Source of the DNA: Puniceibacterium confluentis
GTDB taxonomy: Bacteria > Pseudomonadota > Alphaproteobacteria > Rhodobacterales > Rhodobacteraceae
Direction: 5' to 3'
NCBI RefSeq assembly: GCF_007923445.1
Contig: NZ_VOJI01000004.1
Span: 186,001 to 250,000 of the forward strand
DNA: 64,000 bases
This document shows positions 12,551 through 21,545 of the stretch, in pieces. Made by a program: the position numbers and the translations under genes. A model generated the notes under the pieces. That model worked only from the letters and a program-made list of their open reading frames with translations. It did not search any database and was not told the origin of the DNA. Within the stretch, counting starts at the first letter, position 1, and every line of letters starts with the position of its first letter.

Positions 12551-12576
12551 TCCGGGGGGCTTTGCGGCCCCCCGGA
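12551..12576 (+). terminator. Intra-operon hairpin between atpD and atpC
   Basis: TCCGGGGGGC and GCCCCCCGGA form a perfect 10-bp GC stem with the 6-base loop TTTGCG. No T-run follows, so it is unlikely to be a full rho-independent terminator. It may be an attenuator, an RNA-processing site or a 3'-end stabiliser that sets the beta:epsilon ratio. Structure is read directly; function is inferred. Confidence 0.6.
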
Positions 12577-12595
12577 CATCTAACAGGAGGCCCAA

Positions 12596-13030
12596 ATGGC
12601 TGAGACTATGCAATTCGATCTGGTCAGCCCCGAGCGGAGCCTGATGTCGACACGGGTGGTGTCGGTGCTTATCCCCGGTGCGGACGGCGACATCACGGCG
12701 ATGCCGAACCACGCGCCGCTGATCACCACGCTGCGCCCCGGTGTGCTGCGCGTCGAAACCGACAGCGGCGCGGAAGAATTCGTCGTGACCGGCGGGTTCG
12801 CGGAAATCGGCGAAGGCGTTTCCGTCCTTGCCGAGCGGGCGCTGCCGAAAGGTGACGTGGACCAGGCGACCTACGAGTCGCTGGTTGACGAAGCCCAGGA
12901 GGCCTATGGCAAGGCGAAGGACACCTTCAAGAACGAGCCCGGCCCGGTCGACGATGCGGCCAAGCTGTTGTCGGACATGGTGGCGGTGGGCACCCATATC
13001 GGGCTGTCCCCCAAGCAACCGTCGCTTTAG
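12596..13030 (+). CDS. atpC: F1 ATP synthase subunit epsilon
   Basis: 144 aa. N-terminal beta-sandwich with the family motif [19 protein letters not shown] and the [15 protein letters not shown] strand; the C-terminal helical part is present. Epsilon links gamma to the c-ring and can inhibit ATP hydrolysis. Preceded by an excellent ribosome site (ACAGGAGGCCCAA). Last gene of the operon, followed by a terminator. Confidence 0.95.
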   Translation: MAETMQFDLVSPERSLMSTRVVSVLIPGADGDITAMPNHAPLITTLRPGVLRVETDSGAEEFVVTGGFAEIGEGVSVLAERALPKGDVDQATYESLVDEAQEAYGKAKDTFKNEPGPVDDAAKLLSDMVAVGTHIGLSPKQPSL

Positions 13031-13055
13031 GCGTTGCCAACAATCGAACAAACCG

Positions 13056-13088
13056 CCCCGCAAAGCCGTCGCTTTCGCGGGGCTTTTT
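13056..13088 (+). terminator. Rho-independent terminator of the atp operon
   Basis: CCCCGCAAAGC and GCTTTCGCGGGG pair across a short loop (one bulged base), followed by CTTTTTG. Placement 25 bp after the atpC stop fits transcription termination. Confidence 0.85.
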
Positions 13089-13232
13089 GTTGCCCGGCTG
13101 CCGGATGTCGCCCGGGCCCATCGGTGGGACCGCCTCCGGCGGGAGTATTTGCAAAGAGAAGAACCTGACATTTTCGGTTTCTATTCCCGCCGGAATTGCC
13201 GAATATAACGGCAGACACAGAACGAGGCAGGC

Positions 13233-13583
13233 ATGAACAGACTACGCGCGGCTGCTGTGGGCGTGGATCAGGGCAACGTCGAGTTGTTTTCGGAATTCGC
13301 CAGCGGCGGAGAGATGTGGACCGGTCACGGCGCGCGGGAGCGGCGCAAGTGGGTCGCGTTTTCCGCCACCTACCGAAGCCCGCCGGTGGTGCATCTGTCG
13401 CTGTCGCTTTGGGATATGGACAGCCATGCCAATGTGCGGGCGGATCTGGTTGCGGAAAATGTCGGGTTGGACGGCTTTGACATGGTGTTCCGCACCTGGG
13501 CCGACACCCGGGTCGCGCGGGTGCGCATGGCCTGGATGGCCATTGGCGAGGTCAAGTCCGAGGACGACTGGGACCTGTATTGA
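13233..13583 (+). CDS. H-type lectin domain protein
   Basis: 116 aa, almost entirely one H-type lectin domain (Pfam H_lectin). The domain pattern is visible: KWVAFSATYRSPPVVHLSLS (first strands with the PP turn), a D-rich loop, VGLDGFDMVFRTWADTRVA and the closing strand VRMAWMAIG. Family knowledge: such domains, first described in snail agglutinin and discoidin, form trimers that bind GalNAc or other sugars. No signal peptide is visible, so location is unclear. GAGG lies upstream of the ATG. Downstream MscS gene follows after 88 bp. The fold assignment is by motif, without search. Confidence 0.7.
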   Translation: MNRLRAAAVGVDQGNVELFSEFASGGEMWTGHGARERRKWVAFSATYRSPPVVHLSLSLWDMDSHANVRADLVAENVGLDGFDMVFRTWADTRVARVRMAWMAIGEVKSEDDWDLY

Positions 13584-13671
13584 CAGCGCTGCCTGCTGGT
13601 GATGCTGGTGTTCGTGCCGCTCTCCCGTTGACGCCCGGGGAACAAAACACGTCGCACAGGGTTGGTCAGAG

Positions 13672-15351
13672 ATGCCTGCGCTTCGTTTCCTCTCGTCTGT
13701 CCTACGCGTGGCGGTCTTTGGCCTCTGCCTTTCCTGGGCAGCCGGGGCGTGGGCACAGTCGCCTGCTGGCGAGCCGTGGTTCGCTGTCGAGACGCTGAAC
13801 GAGGGACTCGGCCCGGCGCCCGCGTCGATCGACCGGGCGACGCCGCGCTCCAGTCTCGAGAGTTTCATCATCCAGGCGCGCAACGGAAACTGGCACGCCG
13901 CGGCGCAGATGCTGGACTTGTCGGATATCCCCAAAGACCAGCAGCGGGCGCAGGGGCCGCGGCTGGCGCATGATTTCCTGACCCTGCTGGACCGCAAGAT
14001 TGTCATCGACTGGTACGCCCTGCGCGACCGCCCGGACGGGCTGGACGAGCGCGGTTCGGACCGGGTGATGGCGGGCGAGCCGCGCCGCTCGATCCTGCTG
14101 TGGTACGTCGAATATGGCGACCGTCCGATTCCGATCCGCATCAACCGGGTCAAACCCGAGGACGGGGACCCGGTCTGGGTCGTCTCGCGCCAGACGGTCG
14201 ACAACCTGCCGGGGTTGGGTGAGGCCTACGGTCCTTCGGATCTCGAGCTCATGCTGCCGGAAGTCTGGCGCGAACCCGCCTTCTGGGGCCTGCGCCGATG
14301 GGAGACGGTGGCGCTGCCTCTGGTGCTGGTCACGACATTGCTGTCCGGGGTGCTTGTCCACCAACTGGTCACGCTGTTGTCGCGGCGGCGTCTGCGCGCG
14401 ACCACCCGTTCGCTCCTGATCGCCTCGCGCGGTCCGGCGGTGCTGGTGGTGATGACCCTTGCGCTGGCCGTGCTGACACAGAAGGTGTTCACCTTTTCGG
14501 GGCGGATCGACACCCTGCTGTCGCCGCTGGTGGTCATCGGCGCGGTTGCCTCGATTCTGTGGTTCGTGGTGAATATTGCCGACGCGATTGTATCGCGGCT
14601 GGTCAGTTTTGACGGCGCTGAACTCAGCGAGATCGGCGAAGGGCAGGAGCTGCGCCGGGAAATGGCGACGCGGGTGTCCGCGATTCGCCGCGGCATGATC
14701 GTGGTGATTGCCATGGTGGGCACCGGCATCGTGCTGAAAGAGGCCAGCGTGATGCAATCGCTGGGCATCTCGCTGCTGGCATCGGCCGGGACACTGACCT
14801 TGATCGCGGCCTATGCCGGACGCGACATTCTGTCCAATATCATGGCGTCGCTGCAGATTTCGATCAATCAGTCGGCACGGATCGGCGACAAGATCGAATA
14901 TCGCGGTGAATTGTGTTCGGTGGAACGGATCAACTTCACCTTCGTGCAGCTGCGTATCTGGACCGGCAAGCGGCTTGTGGTGCCGGTGGTGGATTTTGTG
15001 TCCGAACCATTCGAAAACTGGACAATGCAAGAGCCGTTCACGCTGGGCGAGGTGACGCTGCGGCTGCGGCACGATGCGGACATCGAACCGCTTCGCCAGA
15101 AATACCATGCAATTCTGGATGGCATGGAGGACACCGGCGAACCCGACAGTCGCGGCTGTTATGTCACCGACCACGACGTGTTTGGCCAGCATGTGCTGTT
15201 TCTGGTGCCCTGTCCCAACCCCAACACCGCCTGGGCCCTGACCTGCGAGCTGCGCGAGCGGCTGCTGGCCGAGGCGCGCGTGATCGACAGGGATGGGAGG
15301 GCGCTGTTTCCGGAAGCCACCGCGTCTCAGGAAACCTCGGCGGCCACCTGA
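13672..15351 (+). CDS. MscS-family mechanosensitive ion channel
   Basis: 559 aa. Signal peptide ending near residue 29 (AGAWAQ|SP), a periplasmic domain of ~175 residues, then four hydrophobic helices (about 208-229, 250-267, 283-308, 340-362). The last pore-lining helix is Ala/Gly-rich (SLGISLLASAGTLTLIAAYA), followed by GRDILSNIMASLQI and the cytoplasmic beta domain with RIGDKIE and ERINFTFVQLRIWTGK, typical of MscS. It should act as a tension-gated safety valve in the inner membrane. The extra periplasmic domain places it among the larger MscS relatives. Convergent with prs. Confidence 0.88.
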   Translation: MPALRFLSSVLRVAVFGLCLSWAAGAWAQSPAGEPWFAVETLNEGLGPAPASIDRATPRSSLESFIIQARNGNWHAAAQMLDLSDIPKDQQRAQGPRLAHDFLTLLDRKIVIDWYALRDRPDGLDERGSDRVMAGEPRRSILLWYVEYGDRPIPIRINRVKPEDGDPVWVVSRQTVDNLPGLGEAYGPSDLELMLPEVWREPAFWGLRRWETVALPLVLVTTLLSGVLVHQLVTLLSRRRLRATTRSLLIASRGPAVLVVMTLALAVLTQKVFTFSGRIDTLLSPLVVIGAVASILWFVVNIADAIVSRLVSFDGAELSEIGEGQELRREMATRVSAIRRGMIVVIAMVGTGIVLKEASVMQSLGISLLASAGTLTLIAAYAGRDILSNIMASLQISINQSARIGDKIEYRGELCSVERINFTFVQLRIWTGKRLVVPVVDFVSEPFENWTMQEPFTLGEVTLRLRHDADIEPLRQKYHAILDGMEDTGEPDSRGCYVTDHDVFGQHVLFLVPCPNPNTAWALTCELRERLLAEARVIDRDGRALFPEATASQETSAAT

Positions 15352-15385
15352 GCCGGGCTCGGGTGACCGCGCGACACCGGGTGGG

Positions 15386-16393
15386 TCAGAGAATGCCTTC
15401 GTAGATCGGGCCCAGCGTTTCCGTTTCGAACAGCGATGACACCGAGGTGCCGTTCCAGATGTTGAGAATGGCCTGCGCGAACATCGGTGCGGTGGGGACG
15501 ATGCGGATATTGGGGGCGTTGCGCACCGGCTCGGGGGCATTGATCGAGTCGGTGATGACCAGAGACTTCATCACCGATTTGGTGATGCGTTCCACCGCAG
15601 GACCGGACAGCACGCCGTGGGTGATGTAGGAATGCACTTCCTTGGCGCCGTTCTCGATCAGGACTTCGGCCGCCTTGCACAGGGTTCCGGCGGTGTCGCA
15701 GATGTCGTCGACGATGATGCAGCGCTTGCCGGTCACGTCCCCGATCACGGTCATTTCGGCGATCTCGCCGGGCTTTTCGCGGCGCTTGTCGACAATGGAC
15801 AGCGGTGCATTGATCCGTTTGGCCAGTTCGCGTGCCCGCGCCACGCCGCCGACATCGGGCGAGACGATCATGACGTCGGAGAGATCCTGAAAATGGTGCT
15901 GGATATCCAGAGCGAACACCGGCGAGGCATAGAGGTTGTCGACCGGAATGTCGAAAAAGCCCTGAATCTGGGTGGCGTGCAGATCCATCGTCAGGACCCG
16001 CTCGATTCCCGCCTCGGCGATCATGTTGGCGACCAGCTTGGCGGTGATCGGGGTGCGGGCCTTGGTGCGGCGGTCCTGGCGGGCATATCCGAAATAGGGA
16101 ATGACGGCGGTGATGCGTGCGGCGGACGACCGGCGCAGCGCATCGGCCATGATCAGCAGCTCCATCAGGTTGTCGTTCGCCGGATTCGAGGTCGACTGGA
16201 GGATGAACATGTCCTCGCCGCGGACGTTCTCGTAGACTTCGACAAAGATCTCCTGATCGTTGAAGCGTTCGACGCGGGCGTTGACCAGACCGACGGTCAT
16301 GCCGCGATACAGCGACATGCGCTTGGCGATGGCGGTTGCGAGAGGCAGGTTCGCGTTGCCGGAAATCAGCTTGGGTTCGACGAGTGTGGGCAT
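15386..16393 (-). CDS. prs: Ribose-phosphate pyrophosphokinase (PRPP synthetase)
   Basis: 335 aa from the ATG at 16393 ([19 protein letters not shown]). A longer frame continues upstream, but it is not protein-like and this start matches the family. Signature motifs: [18 protein letters not shown] (divalent metal/ATP region), [15 protein letters not shown], and the PRPP loop [10 protein letters not shown]. It makes PRPP from ribose 5-phosphate and ATP for nucleotide, His and Trp synthesis. It lies near pyrB and a pyrC-like gene but is transcribed separately. Confidence 0.97.
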   Translation of the reverse strand: MPTLVEPKLISGNANLPLATAIAKRMSLYRGMTVGLVNARVERFNDQEIFVEVYENVRGEDMFILQSTSNPANDNLMELLIMADALRRSSAARITAVIPYFGYARQDRRTKARTPITAKLVANMIAEAGIERVLTMDLHATQIQGFFDIPVDNLYASPVFALDIQHHFQDLSDVMIVSPDVGGVARARELAKRINAPLSIVDKRREKPGEIAEMTVIGDVTGKRCIIVDDICDTAGTLCKAAEVLIENGAKEVHSYITHGVLSGPAVERITKSVMKSLVITDSINAPEPVRNAPNIRIVPTAPMFAQAILNIWNGTSVSSLFETETLGPIYEGIL

Positions 16394-16503
16394 GGGGAGG
16401 GCAGCTCCGGCTTTGGGACGGGGAAGGGAAGATTCGTCACGTTGCGCTCGCCTTAGCATGCACGTAGGTTCCGGCAAAGCCGATGAGACCGGGGAGAGAT
16501 CAG

Positions 16504-17103
16504 ATGGCACATATTGATTACTATTTCGCGACACTTTCGCCGTTCACCTACCTTGCGGGCGGCAAGCTGGAAGACATCGCCGCCCGTCACCGGGCCAGCG
16601 TGACCTACAAGCCGCTGGACGTGATGGCCCTGTTTGCCCGCACCGGCGGCACCGCTCCCAAGGACCGGCACCCAAGCCGGATGGAGTACCGGGCGCAGGA
16701 ACTGATCCGGATGGCGAAAAAACTGGATATGCCGCTGACACTCAAGCCGGCGCACTGGCCGACCAATCCGGCCCCGTCCAGCTATGCGATCATTGCCGCG
16801 CAAAAGGCGGGGGGCGGCGATCTGGGCGCACTGGCATTCTCGTTCCTGCGTGCCTGCTGGGCCGAGGAAAAGAACATTGCCGAGGACGCGGTCGTGCGCG
16901 ACTGCCTGTCCGCCGCCGGGTTCGACCCCGCGCTGGCGGATTCGGGCCTGCTCACCGGGGCGGAAACCTATGCCGCCAATCTGGAGGAGGCGGTGGCGCA
17001 GGGGGTGTTCGGGTCTCCGTTCTACGTCACCGACTCCGGGCAACGGTTCTGGGGGCAGGACCGGCTGGAAGATCTCGACCTGCACCTCGCGGGCAAGCTC
17101 TGA
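16504..17103 (+). CDS. 2-hydroxychromene-2-carboxylate isomerase-like (DsbA-fold, GST-kappa family)
   Basis: About 199 aa from ATG 16504, chosen for the GGGGAGAG ribosome site just upstream. The N-terminus [17 protein letters not shown] has the beta strand plus SP(x)Y active-site turn in which Ser replaces the CxxC of DsbA, as in HCCA isomerase and GST kappa. The cis-proline element appears as GVFGSPFYV, and DRLEDL closes the fold. Family knowledge: glutathione-dependent isomerisation in naphthalene/aromatic breakdown. No other aromatic degradation genes are here, so the real substrate may differ. One-base overlap with the hydrolase downstream. Confidence 0.85.
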   Translation: MAHIDYYFATLSPFTYLAGGKLEDIAARHRASVTYKPLDVMALFARTGGTAPKDRHPSRMEYRAQELIRMAKKLDMPLTLKPAHWPTNPAPSSYAIIAAQKAGGGDLGALAFSFLRACWAEEKNIAEDAVVRDCLSAAGFDPALADSGLLTGAETYAANLEEAVAQGVFGSPFYVTDSGQRFWGQDRLEDLDLHLAGKL

Positions 17104-17900
17104 TGCCCTATGACACGCGCGCCGGGTTTCCGGTGCATTGGAACGAATTTGGTGTCGGCCCGGAACCGGCGCTGATGCTGCACCCGGCGCTGGCGCATTC
17201 GGGCGCCTGGACCCGGCTGGCAGGCGGGCTGGCTGACCGGCTGCGGGTGGTGGCGCCGGACATGCCGGGCCACGGGTTGAGCGGTGATTGGGACCGGCGC
17301 AGCGATTACCATGACCAGATGACGGCGATCGCCGCCAGTTTCATCGAACCGGGCATGCATGTGATCGGGCATTCCTTCGGCGCGACCGTGGCGCTGCGTC
17401 TGGCGCTGGAAAACCCCGGGATGCGGTCGCTGACACTGATTGAACCGGTGCTGTTCGCGGCGGCCCGGCTTCGGGCGCAGGCGGCATTTGATGCGCATCA
17501 CAAGGTGTCGCGCCCTTTTGCAAATGCGCTGGCGGTGGGTGACCGTGATACTGCGGCGCGGCTGTTCAGTGCGCTTTGGGGCGACGGACGCGGGTGGGAG
17601 GATCTGACCGCACGGCAGAAAGAGTCGCTGGTCAAGCGCATTCCGATCATTGCCGAGACCAACCGGACCCTGAATGACGACCCGATCGGCCTGCTGGCCG
17701 AAGGTCGGCTCGAGGGGCTGAAAATGCCGGTTCTGCTGTTGCGCGGTTCAGACTCGCAACCGATCACCCAGGACATCCACAACGCCCTGGCGGCGCGGAT
17801 TCCCGATGTGCGGCAGTCGGTGATCGCAGGGGCCGGGCATATGGTGCCGATCACCCACCCGGCCGAGGTGGCGCGTGAAATTCGCGACATGATCGGTTAG
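17103..17900 (+). CDS. Alpha/beta-fold hydrolase
   Basis: 265 aa. Nucleophile elbow GHSFGA near residue 84, the oxyanion/early motif MLHPALAHSGAW, GHG at ~residue 59 (DMPGHGLSGDW) and a late catalytic His in GAGHMVPITHP. Asp in LLRGSDSQPI is the likely acid. Substrate not evident. Its ATG shares a base with the isomerase stop (TGATG), so the two are co-translated. Confidence 0.85.
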   Translation: MPYDTRAGFPVHWNEFGVGPEPALMLHPALAHSGAWTRLAGGLADRLRVVAPDMPGHGLSGDWDRRSDYHDQMTAIAASFIEPGMHVIGHSFGATVALRLALENPGMRSLTLIEPVLFAAARLRAQAAFDAHHKVSRPFANALAVGDRDTAARLFSALWGDGRGWEDLTARQKESLVKRIPIIAETNRTLNDDPIGLLAEGRLEGLKMPVLLLRGSDSQPITQDIHNALAARIPDVRQSVIAGAGHMVPITHPAEVAREIRDMIG

Positions 17901-17936
17901 GCGGCAATCCACGCGCCGCCGACCGCCCGGGCGGAT

Positions 17937-18557
17937 TCAGCGCGACTGTGGCGTCTTGGCACCGATCTGCGGTTCGGTGCCTGCGCGGATCCGGGCCAGA
18001 TTGCTGCGGTGTCGCCAGTAGATCAGCAGGGTGAGGATGATGCCGAGAACGAATGCCTCCATCCGCGCCAGCAGGAACATGTAGGGAGTGGAAAAGGCGG
18101 CCGCGACCAGTGCGCCATAGCTCGAGGTGCGCGAGAGCGCCACGGCGGCAAGCCAGGTGGCACAGCACAGCGCGCCCACCGGCCACACCAGTGCCAGCAG
18201 GATCCCCAGGAAGGTCGCAACCCCCTTGCCGCCCTTGAAGCCCAGCCAGACCGGGTAGCAATGTCCGAGAAATGCCGCCAGCGCCGCCAGTTGTGCGGCA
18301 TCCTCTCCGGCAAGCATGCGCGCCAGCAGCACCGCTACGGCACCTTTGGCACCGTCGAGCAGCAGGGTCAGCGCCGCGGCGGTCTTGTTGCCGGTGCGCA
18401 GCACGTTGGTCGCGCCGATGTTGCCCGAACCGATGTCGCGCAGATTGCCGATGCCGAAGGCGCGCGTCAGCAGCAGCCCGAAGGGGATCGATCCGAGACC
18501 ATAGCCGATCAGCGCCCAGAGCAGCAGAACGGTTGCGGTGTTCTCAATAACAGGCAT
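17937..18557 (-). CDS. plsY: Acyl-phosphate:glycerol-3-phosphate acyltransferase PlsY
   Basis: 206 aa. Multi-pass membrane protein with the three PlsY motifs: GSIPFGLLL, the glycerol-3-phosphate/phosphate loops DIGSGNIGATNVLRT, and GHCYPVWLGFKGGKGVATFLG. It makes lysophosphatidic acid from acyl phosphate, the first step of bacterial phospholipid synthesis. The ATG at 18557 shares one base with the upstream pyrC-like stop; a GTG one codon earlier is also in frame. plsC lies 6 kb away. Confidence 0.95.
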   Translation of the reverse strand: MPVIENTATVLLLWALIGYGLGSIPFGLLLTRAFGIGNLRDIGSGNIGATNVLRTGNKTAAALTLLLDGAKGAVAVLLARMLAGEDAAQLAALAAFLGHCYPVWLGFKGGKGVATFLGILLALVWPVGALCCATWLAAVALSRTSSYGALVAAAFSTPYMFLLARMEAFVLGIILTLLIYWRHRSNLARIRAGTEPQIGAKTPQSR

Positions 18558-19855
18558 CACAGGCTCCGGTAGACTGACAGGCCATCCACGAATGTCTCCA
18601 GAACCCTACCCTGTAGGCGGGCGCCGTCAAAGGGGGTGTTCTTGGATTTCGAGTTCAGCTTGAACCGGTCGAGAATCATCGGCTTGTCTGCATCGAAAAG
18701 CACCAGATCGCCAGGAGCCCCCCTGGCCAGCCGCCCGCTGTCCAGACCGAGACGGCGCGACGGGTTCAGCGACATGGCGCGGAACAGCCCCGGCAGGGTC
18801 AGGTCGCCGGAATGATACAGCCGCAGCATCACCGGCATCAGCGTTTCCAGCCCCACGGCGCCCGACGCCGCCTCTTCATAGGGCAGGCGCTTGGACTCTT
18901 CGTCCTGCGGTGTGTGCATCGAACAGATCACGTCGATCAGACCCGCGTTCACCGCGGCGATGACGGCCTGGCGGTCCTCTTCCGAGCGCAGCGGCGGCTT
19001 GACCTTGAAGAAAGTGCGGTAATCGCTCACGTCCAGCTCGTTCAGGGTGAGGTGGTGCATCGAGGTGCCCGCCGTCACGTCAAAACCGTTGTTCTTGGCG
19101 CGTTCCAGCGCGGGCAGGGCGCGGCTGGTGGTGATCTGGTCGGCGTGGTAGCGCACGCCGGTCATCTCGACCAGGGCAATATCGCGGTCCAGGCCCATGC
19201 GTTCGGCCATCGGGGTCACACCCGGCAGTCCGCGCAGAGTGGCGAACTTGCCGCTGGTCACAGCACCACCGCGCGACAGGCCGGGGTCCTGCGGGTGTGA
19301 AATCACCAGCGCACCGAGCGAGCGCGCATAGCTCATCGCCCGCGACAGCACGCGGGTGTCGCTGACCACGTGGTCACAATCGGTGAAGGCGACGGCTCCG
19401 GCGTCCATGAGAAAACCGATTTCGGTCATCTCGCGGCCCTGGCGGCCTTTGGTCAGGGCGGCCATCGGCAGCACCTTGACCGGCGCCGCCTCGTTGGCGC
19501 GGCGGCGGATGAATTCCAGCACCTCGGGCGTGTCGATGGCGGGCAGGGTGTCGGGGCGGGTGACAATGGTGGTGACACCACCGGCGGCGGCGGCCATGCC
19601 GGCCGAGCCAAAGCTTTCCTTGTGCCGTTCGCCGGGTTCGCAGACCTTGACGCCGATGTCGACGATACCGGGCGCGACAAACCGGTTGCCCGCGTCGCGA
19701 CGGTGTTGGCTGGGCACCAGATCCAGACTGATGTCCGGCGACGGCGTGTCGAACACCTCGGTGATCACCCCATTGCGCACCAACAGGGCCCCCGGGCGGA
19801 CGCAATCGCCTTCGGGATCGACGAGTCGGGCATTTGTGATCAGCAGGTCAGTCAT
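18557..19855 (-). CDS. pyrC: Dihydroorotase-like protein, probably catalytically inactive (PyrC' / PyrX type)
   Basis: 432 aa from the ATG at 19855 (GGAAAG upstream). The sequence is clearly of the dihydroorotase/amidohydrolase family (PGIVDIG..., EPGERHKESF, AAAAGGVTTIV, MHHLTLNE, FDADKPMIL). But the metal-binding HxH is replaced by G68-V69-K70, the Arg that follows in HxHLR is Cys, and the late catalytic Asp (ATDHAPH in active enzymes) is Met313 in CSMHTPQ. It should not hydrolyse dihydroorotate. Established parallel: in Pseudomonas an inactive pyrC' product is structural and holds the PyrB dodecamer together. It is in the pyrB operon and overlaps plsY by one base. An active pyrC must be elsewhere. 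Confidence 0.88.
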   Translation of the reverse strand: MTDLLITNARLVDPEGDCVRPGALLVRNGVITEVFDTPSPDISLDLVPSQHRRDAGNRFVAPGIVDIGVKVCEPGERHKESFGSAGMAAAAGGVTTIVTRPDTLPAIDTPEVLEFIRRRANEAAPVKVLPMAALTKGRQGREMTEIGFLMDAGAVAFTDCDHVVSDTRVLSRAMSYARSLGALVISHPQDPGLSRGGAVTSGKFATLRGLPGVTPMAERMGLDRDIALVEMTGVRYHADQITTSRALPALERAKNNGFDVTAGTSMHHLTLNELDVSDYRTFFKVKPPLRSEEDRQAVIAAVNAGLIDVICSMHTPQDEESKRLPYEEAASGAVGLETLMPVMLRLYHSGDLTLPGLFRAMSLNPSRRLGLDSGRLARGAPGDLVLFDADKPMILDRFKLNSKSKNTPFDGARLQGRVLETFVDGLSVYRSL

Positions 19856-19964
19856 CGGGCGTCTTTCCGGATGGCGCACATCGGGAAGCAGGCCCTGCGC
19901 AGTTGGTAAGGTTCATGGTCCCGCACAGGCAGGGTGTTCAGGCCGCAGGGGACGGCGGCACGGG

Positions 19965-20519
19965 TCATCCCTGCACCCCGAAGGCCAAGAGCAACACGGC
20001 CAGCAGAACGACCCCCAATCCCAGCATCAGCGCCTTCAGCAGGAACGAGCCGCGCAGGGCGCCCGACTCGTTCCCGCCGCGATCGGACAGGGTGCCGCGC
20101 GCGGATTTCGACCGCAGCGGGGTCAGGTCAGCCGGCCGGGTTTCCTCGACAAAGGTGCCGATCCAGCGCAGCGGATTGGAAATGGTCAGGCGCTGTTCGA
20201 TCCGGCCGAATGCCGCAGAGGGCAGCAGCAGCACATGTCCTTTCAGCGCGTCAAGCTGCGGGCGCGATGCCTTGAAATCAGCGCCGGTCAGGCCGTAGCC
20301 CTCGGTCAGGTAGGTTGAGAGCGGCATGGCGCCAAGGTCGCGGATCGCCACGGTTTCAACATAGGCGGTGCGCAGCAGGCTGGCGCCGAGCGCGTAACGC
20401 AACGGCCATTCACCGGTGCCCGCCTCGGTGACAAAGCGCTCGATGGCTTCGGCAGGCAGATCTATCGTGAATACCCGCAGGTGCCCGGTTTCATGCGCCG
20501 GGACAGTCATCTGGGTCAT
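19965..20519 (-). CDS. Conserved hypothetical, single C-terminal TM helix, coupled to pyrB
   Basis: 184 aa. Soluble N-terminal ~155 residues; the last ~25 residues are a hydrophobic helix ([19 protein letters not shown]), so it is likely tail-anchored in the membrane. No family recognised. Its ATG overlaps the pyrB stop as ATGA, so it depends on pyrB translation. Another ATG three codons downstream (20510) could serve. Position between pyrB and the inactive pyrC-like gene suggests a link with aspartate transcarbamoylase, but no motif supports an activity. Confidence 0.75.
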   Translation of the reverse strand: MTQMTVPAHETGHLRVFTIDLPAEAIERFVTEAGTGEWPLRYALGASLLRTAYVETVAIRDLGAMPLSTYLTEGYGLTGADFKASRPQLDALKGHVLLLPSAAFGRIEQRLTISNPLRWIGTFVEETRPADLTPLRSKSARGTLSDRGGNESGALRGSFLLKALMLGLGVVLLAVLLLAFGVQG

Positions 20520-21466
20520 ACCAACACCTCCTTGGGGCGGGCGCGCAGGTTGCGGGCGAGCAGATCCATCACCGCCATGCGCACGGCGACACCCATTTCC
20601 ACCTGTTCCTGAATGACCGACCGGTTGATGTCGTCAGCCAGCGTGCCGTCAATCTCGACGCCGCGGTTCATCGGGCCCGGATGCATGACGATCGCGTCCG
20701 CCTTTGCCCGCGACAGTTTTTGCGCGTCCAGTCCGTAGCGGTGGAAGTATTCCCGCTCGGACGGGATGAAACCGCCATCCATGCGTTCCTTCTGCAACCG
20801 CAGCATCATCACCACGTCAACGTCCTTCAGCCCTTCGTTCATGTCTTCGAACACTTCGCAGCCGAACTCGGCAATCCCGGCCGGCATCAGCGTGGCGGGG
20901 CCGACCAGCCGGATGCGGTTTTCCATCTTGCCCAGCAGCATGATGTTGGAGCGCGCGACGCGGGAATGGGCGATGTCGCCGCAGATCGCGATGGACAGCC
21001 GGTGCAGGCGGCCTTTGGCGCGGCGGATGGTCAGGGCATCCAGCAGTGCCTGCGTCGGGTGTTCGTGACGCCCGTCGCCGGCATTGATGACGGCGCAGTT
21101 GACCTTTTGCGCCAGCAGGTCCACCGCACCCGAATGCGGATGGCGCACCACCAGAAGATCCGGGTGCATGGCATTCAGGGTCATCGCGGTGTCGATCAGG
21201 GTTTCGCCCTTCTTGATCGAACTGGCCTGCATGGACATGTTCATCACGTCCGCGCCCATCCGTTTGCCCGCCAGCTCAAAGCTGGCCTGGGTGCGGGTCG
21301 AGTTTTCAAAGAACATGTTGATCTGCGTCAGACCGGACAGGGTTCCCGCGCGCTTGTCGCGCTGGCGGTTCAGCGTGACATATTTTTCCGACAGATCCAG
21401 CAAGGTCGTGATTTCGTCCGGCCGCAAGGGCTCGATCCCAAGAAGGTGACGCTGGTCAAAACGCAT
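20516..21466 (-). CDS. pyrB: Aspartate carbamoyltransferase catalytic chain
   Basis: 316 aa, standard length. Carbamoyl-phosphate loop [11 protein letters not shown] near residue 54, [13 protein letters not shown] near 130, and the aspartate-binding [12 protein letters not shown] near 265. It makes N-carbamoyl-L-aspartate, the committed step of pyrimidine synthesis. No regulatory pyrI is visible; instead a tail-anchored protein and an inactive dihydroorotase-like partner follow in the operon, the arrangement of class A ATCases. Confidence 0.97.
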   Translation of the reverse strand: MRFDQRHLLGIEPLRPDEITTLLDLSEKYVTLNRQRDKRAGTLSGLTQINMFFENSTRTQASFELAGKRMGADVMNMSMQASSIKKGETLIDTAMTLNAMHPDLLVVRHPHSGAVDLLAQKVNCAVINAGDGRHEHPTQALLDALTIRRAKGRLHRLSIAICGDIAHSRVARSNIMLLGKMENRIRLVGPATLMPAGIAEFGCEVFEDMNEGLKDVDVVMMLRLQKERMDGGFIPSEREYFHRYGLDAQKLSRAKADAIVMHPGPMNRGVEIDGTLADDINRSVIQEQVEMGVAVRMAVMDLLARNLRARPKEVLV

Positions 21467-21545
21467 GTGCGGGCTCCTTGCTGATCGGGGCGGTTATAGG
21501 AACCGCTCCCGCGTACGGCAAGGCCCCGGCGAAACCTGTCGCGAT

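Noticed and set aside
17923-17934. CCGCCCGGGCGG palindrome between the hydrolase and plsY as a terminator
   Set aside because: It has no loop and no T-run; a chance GC palindrome is as likely.
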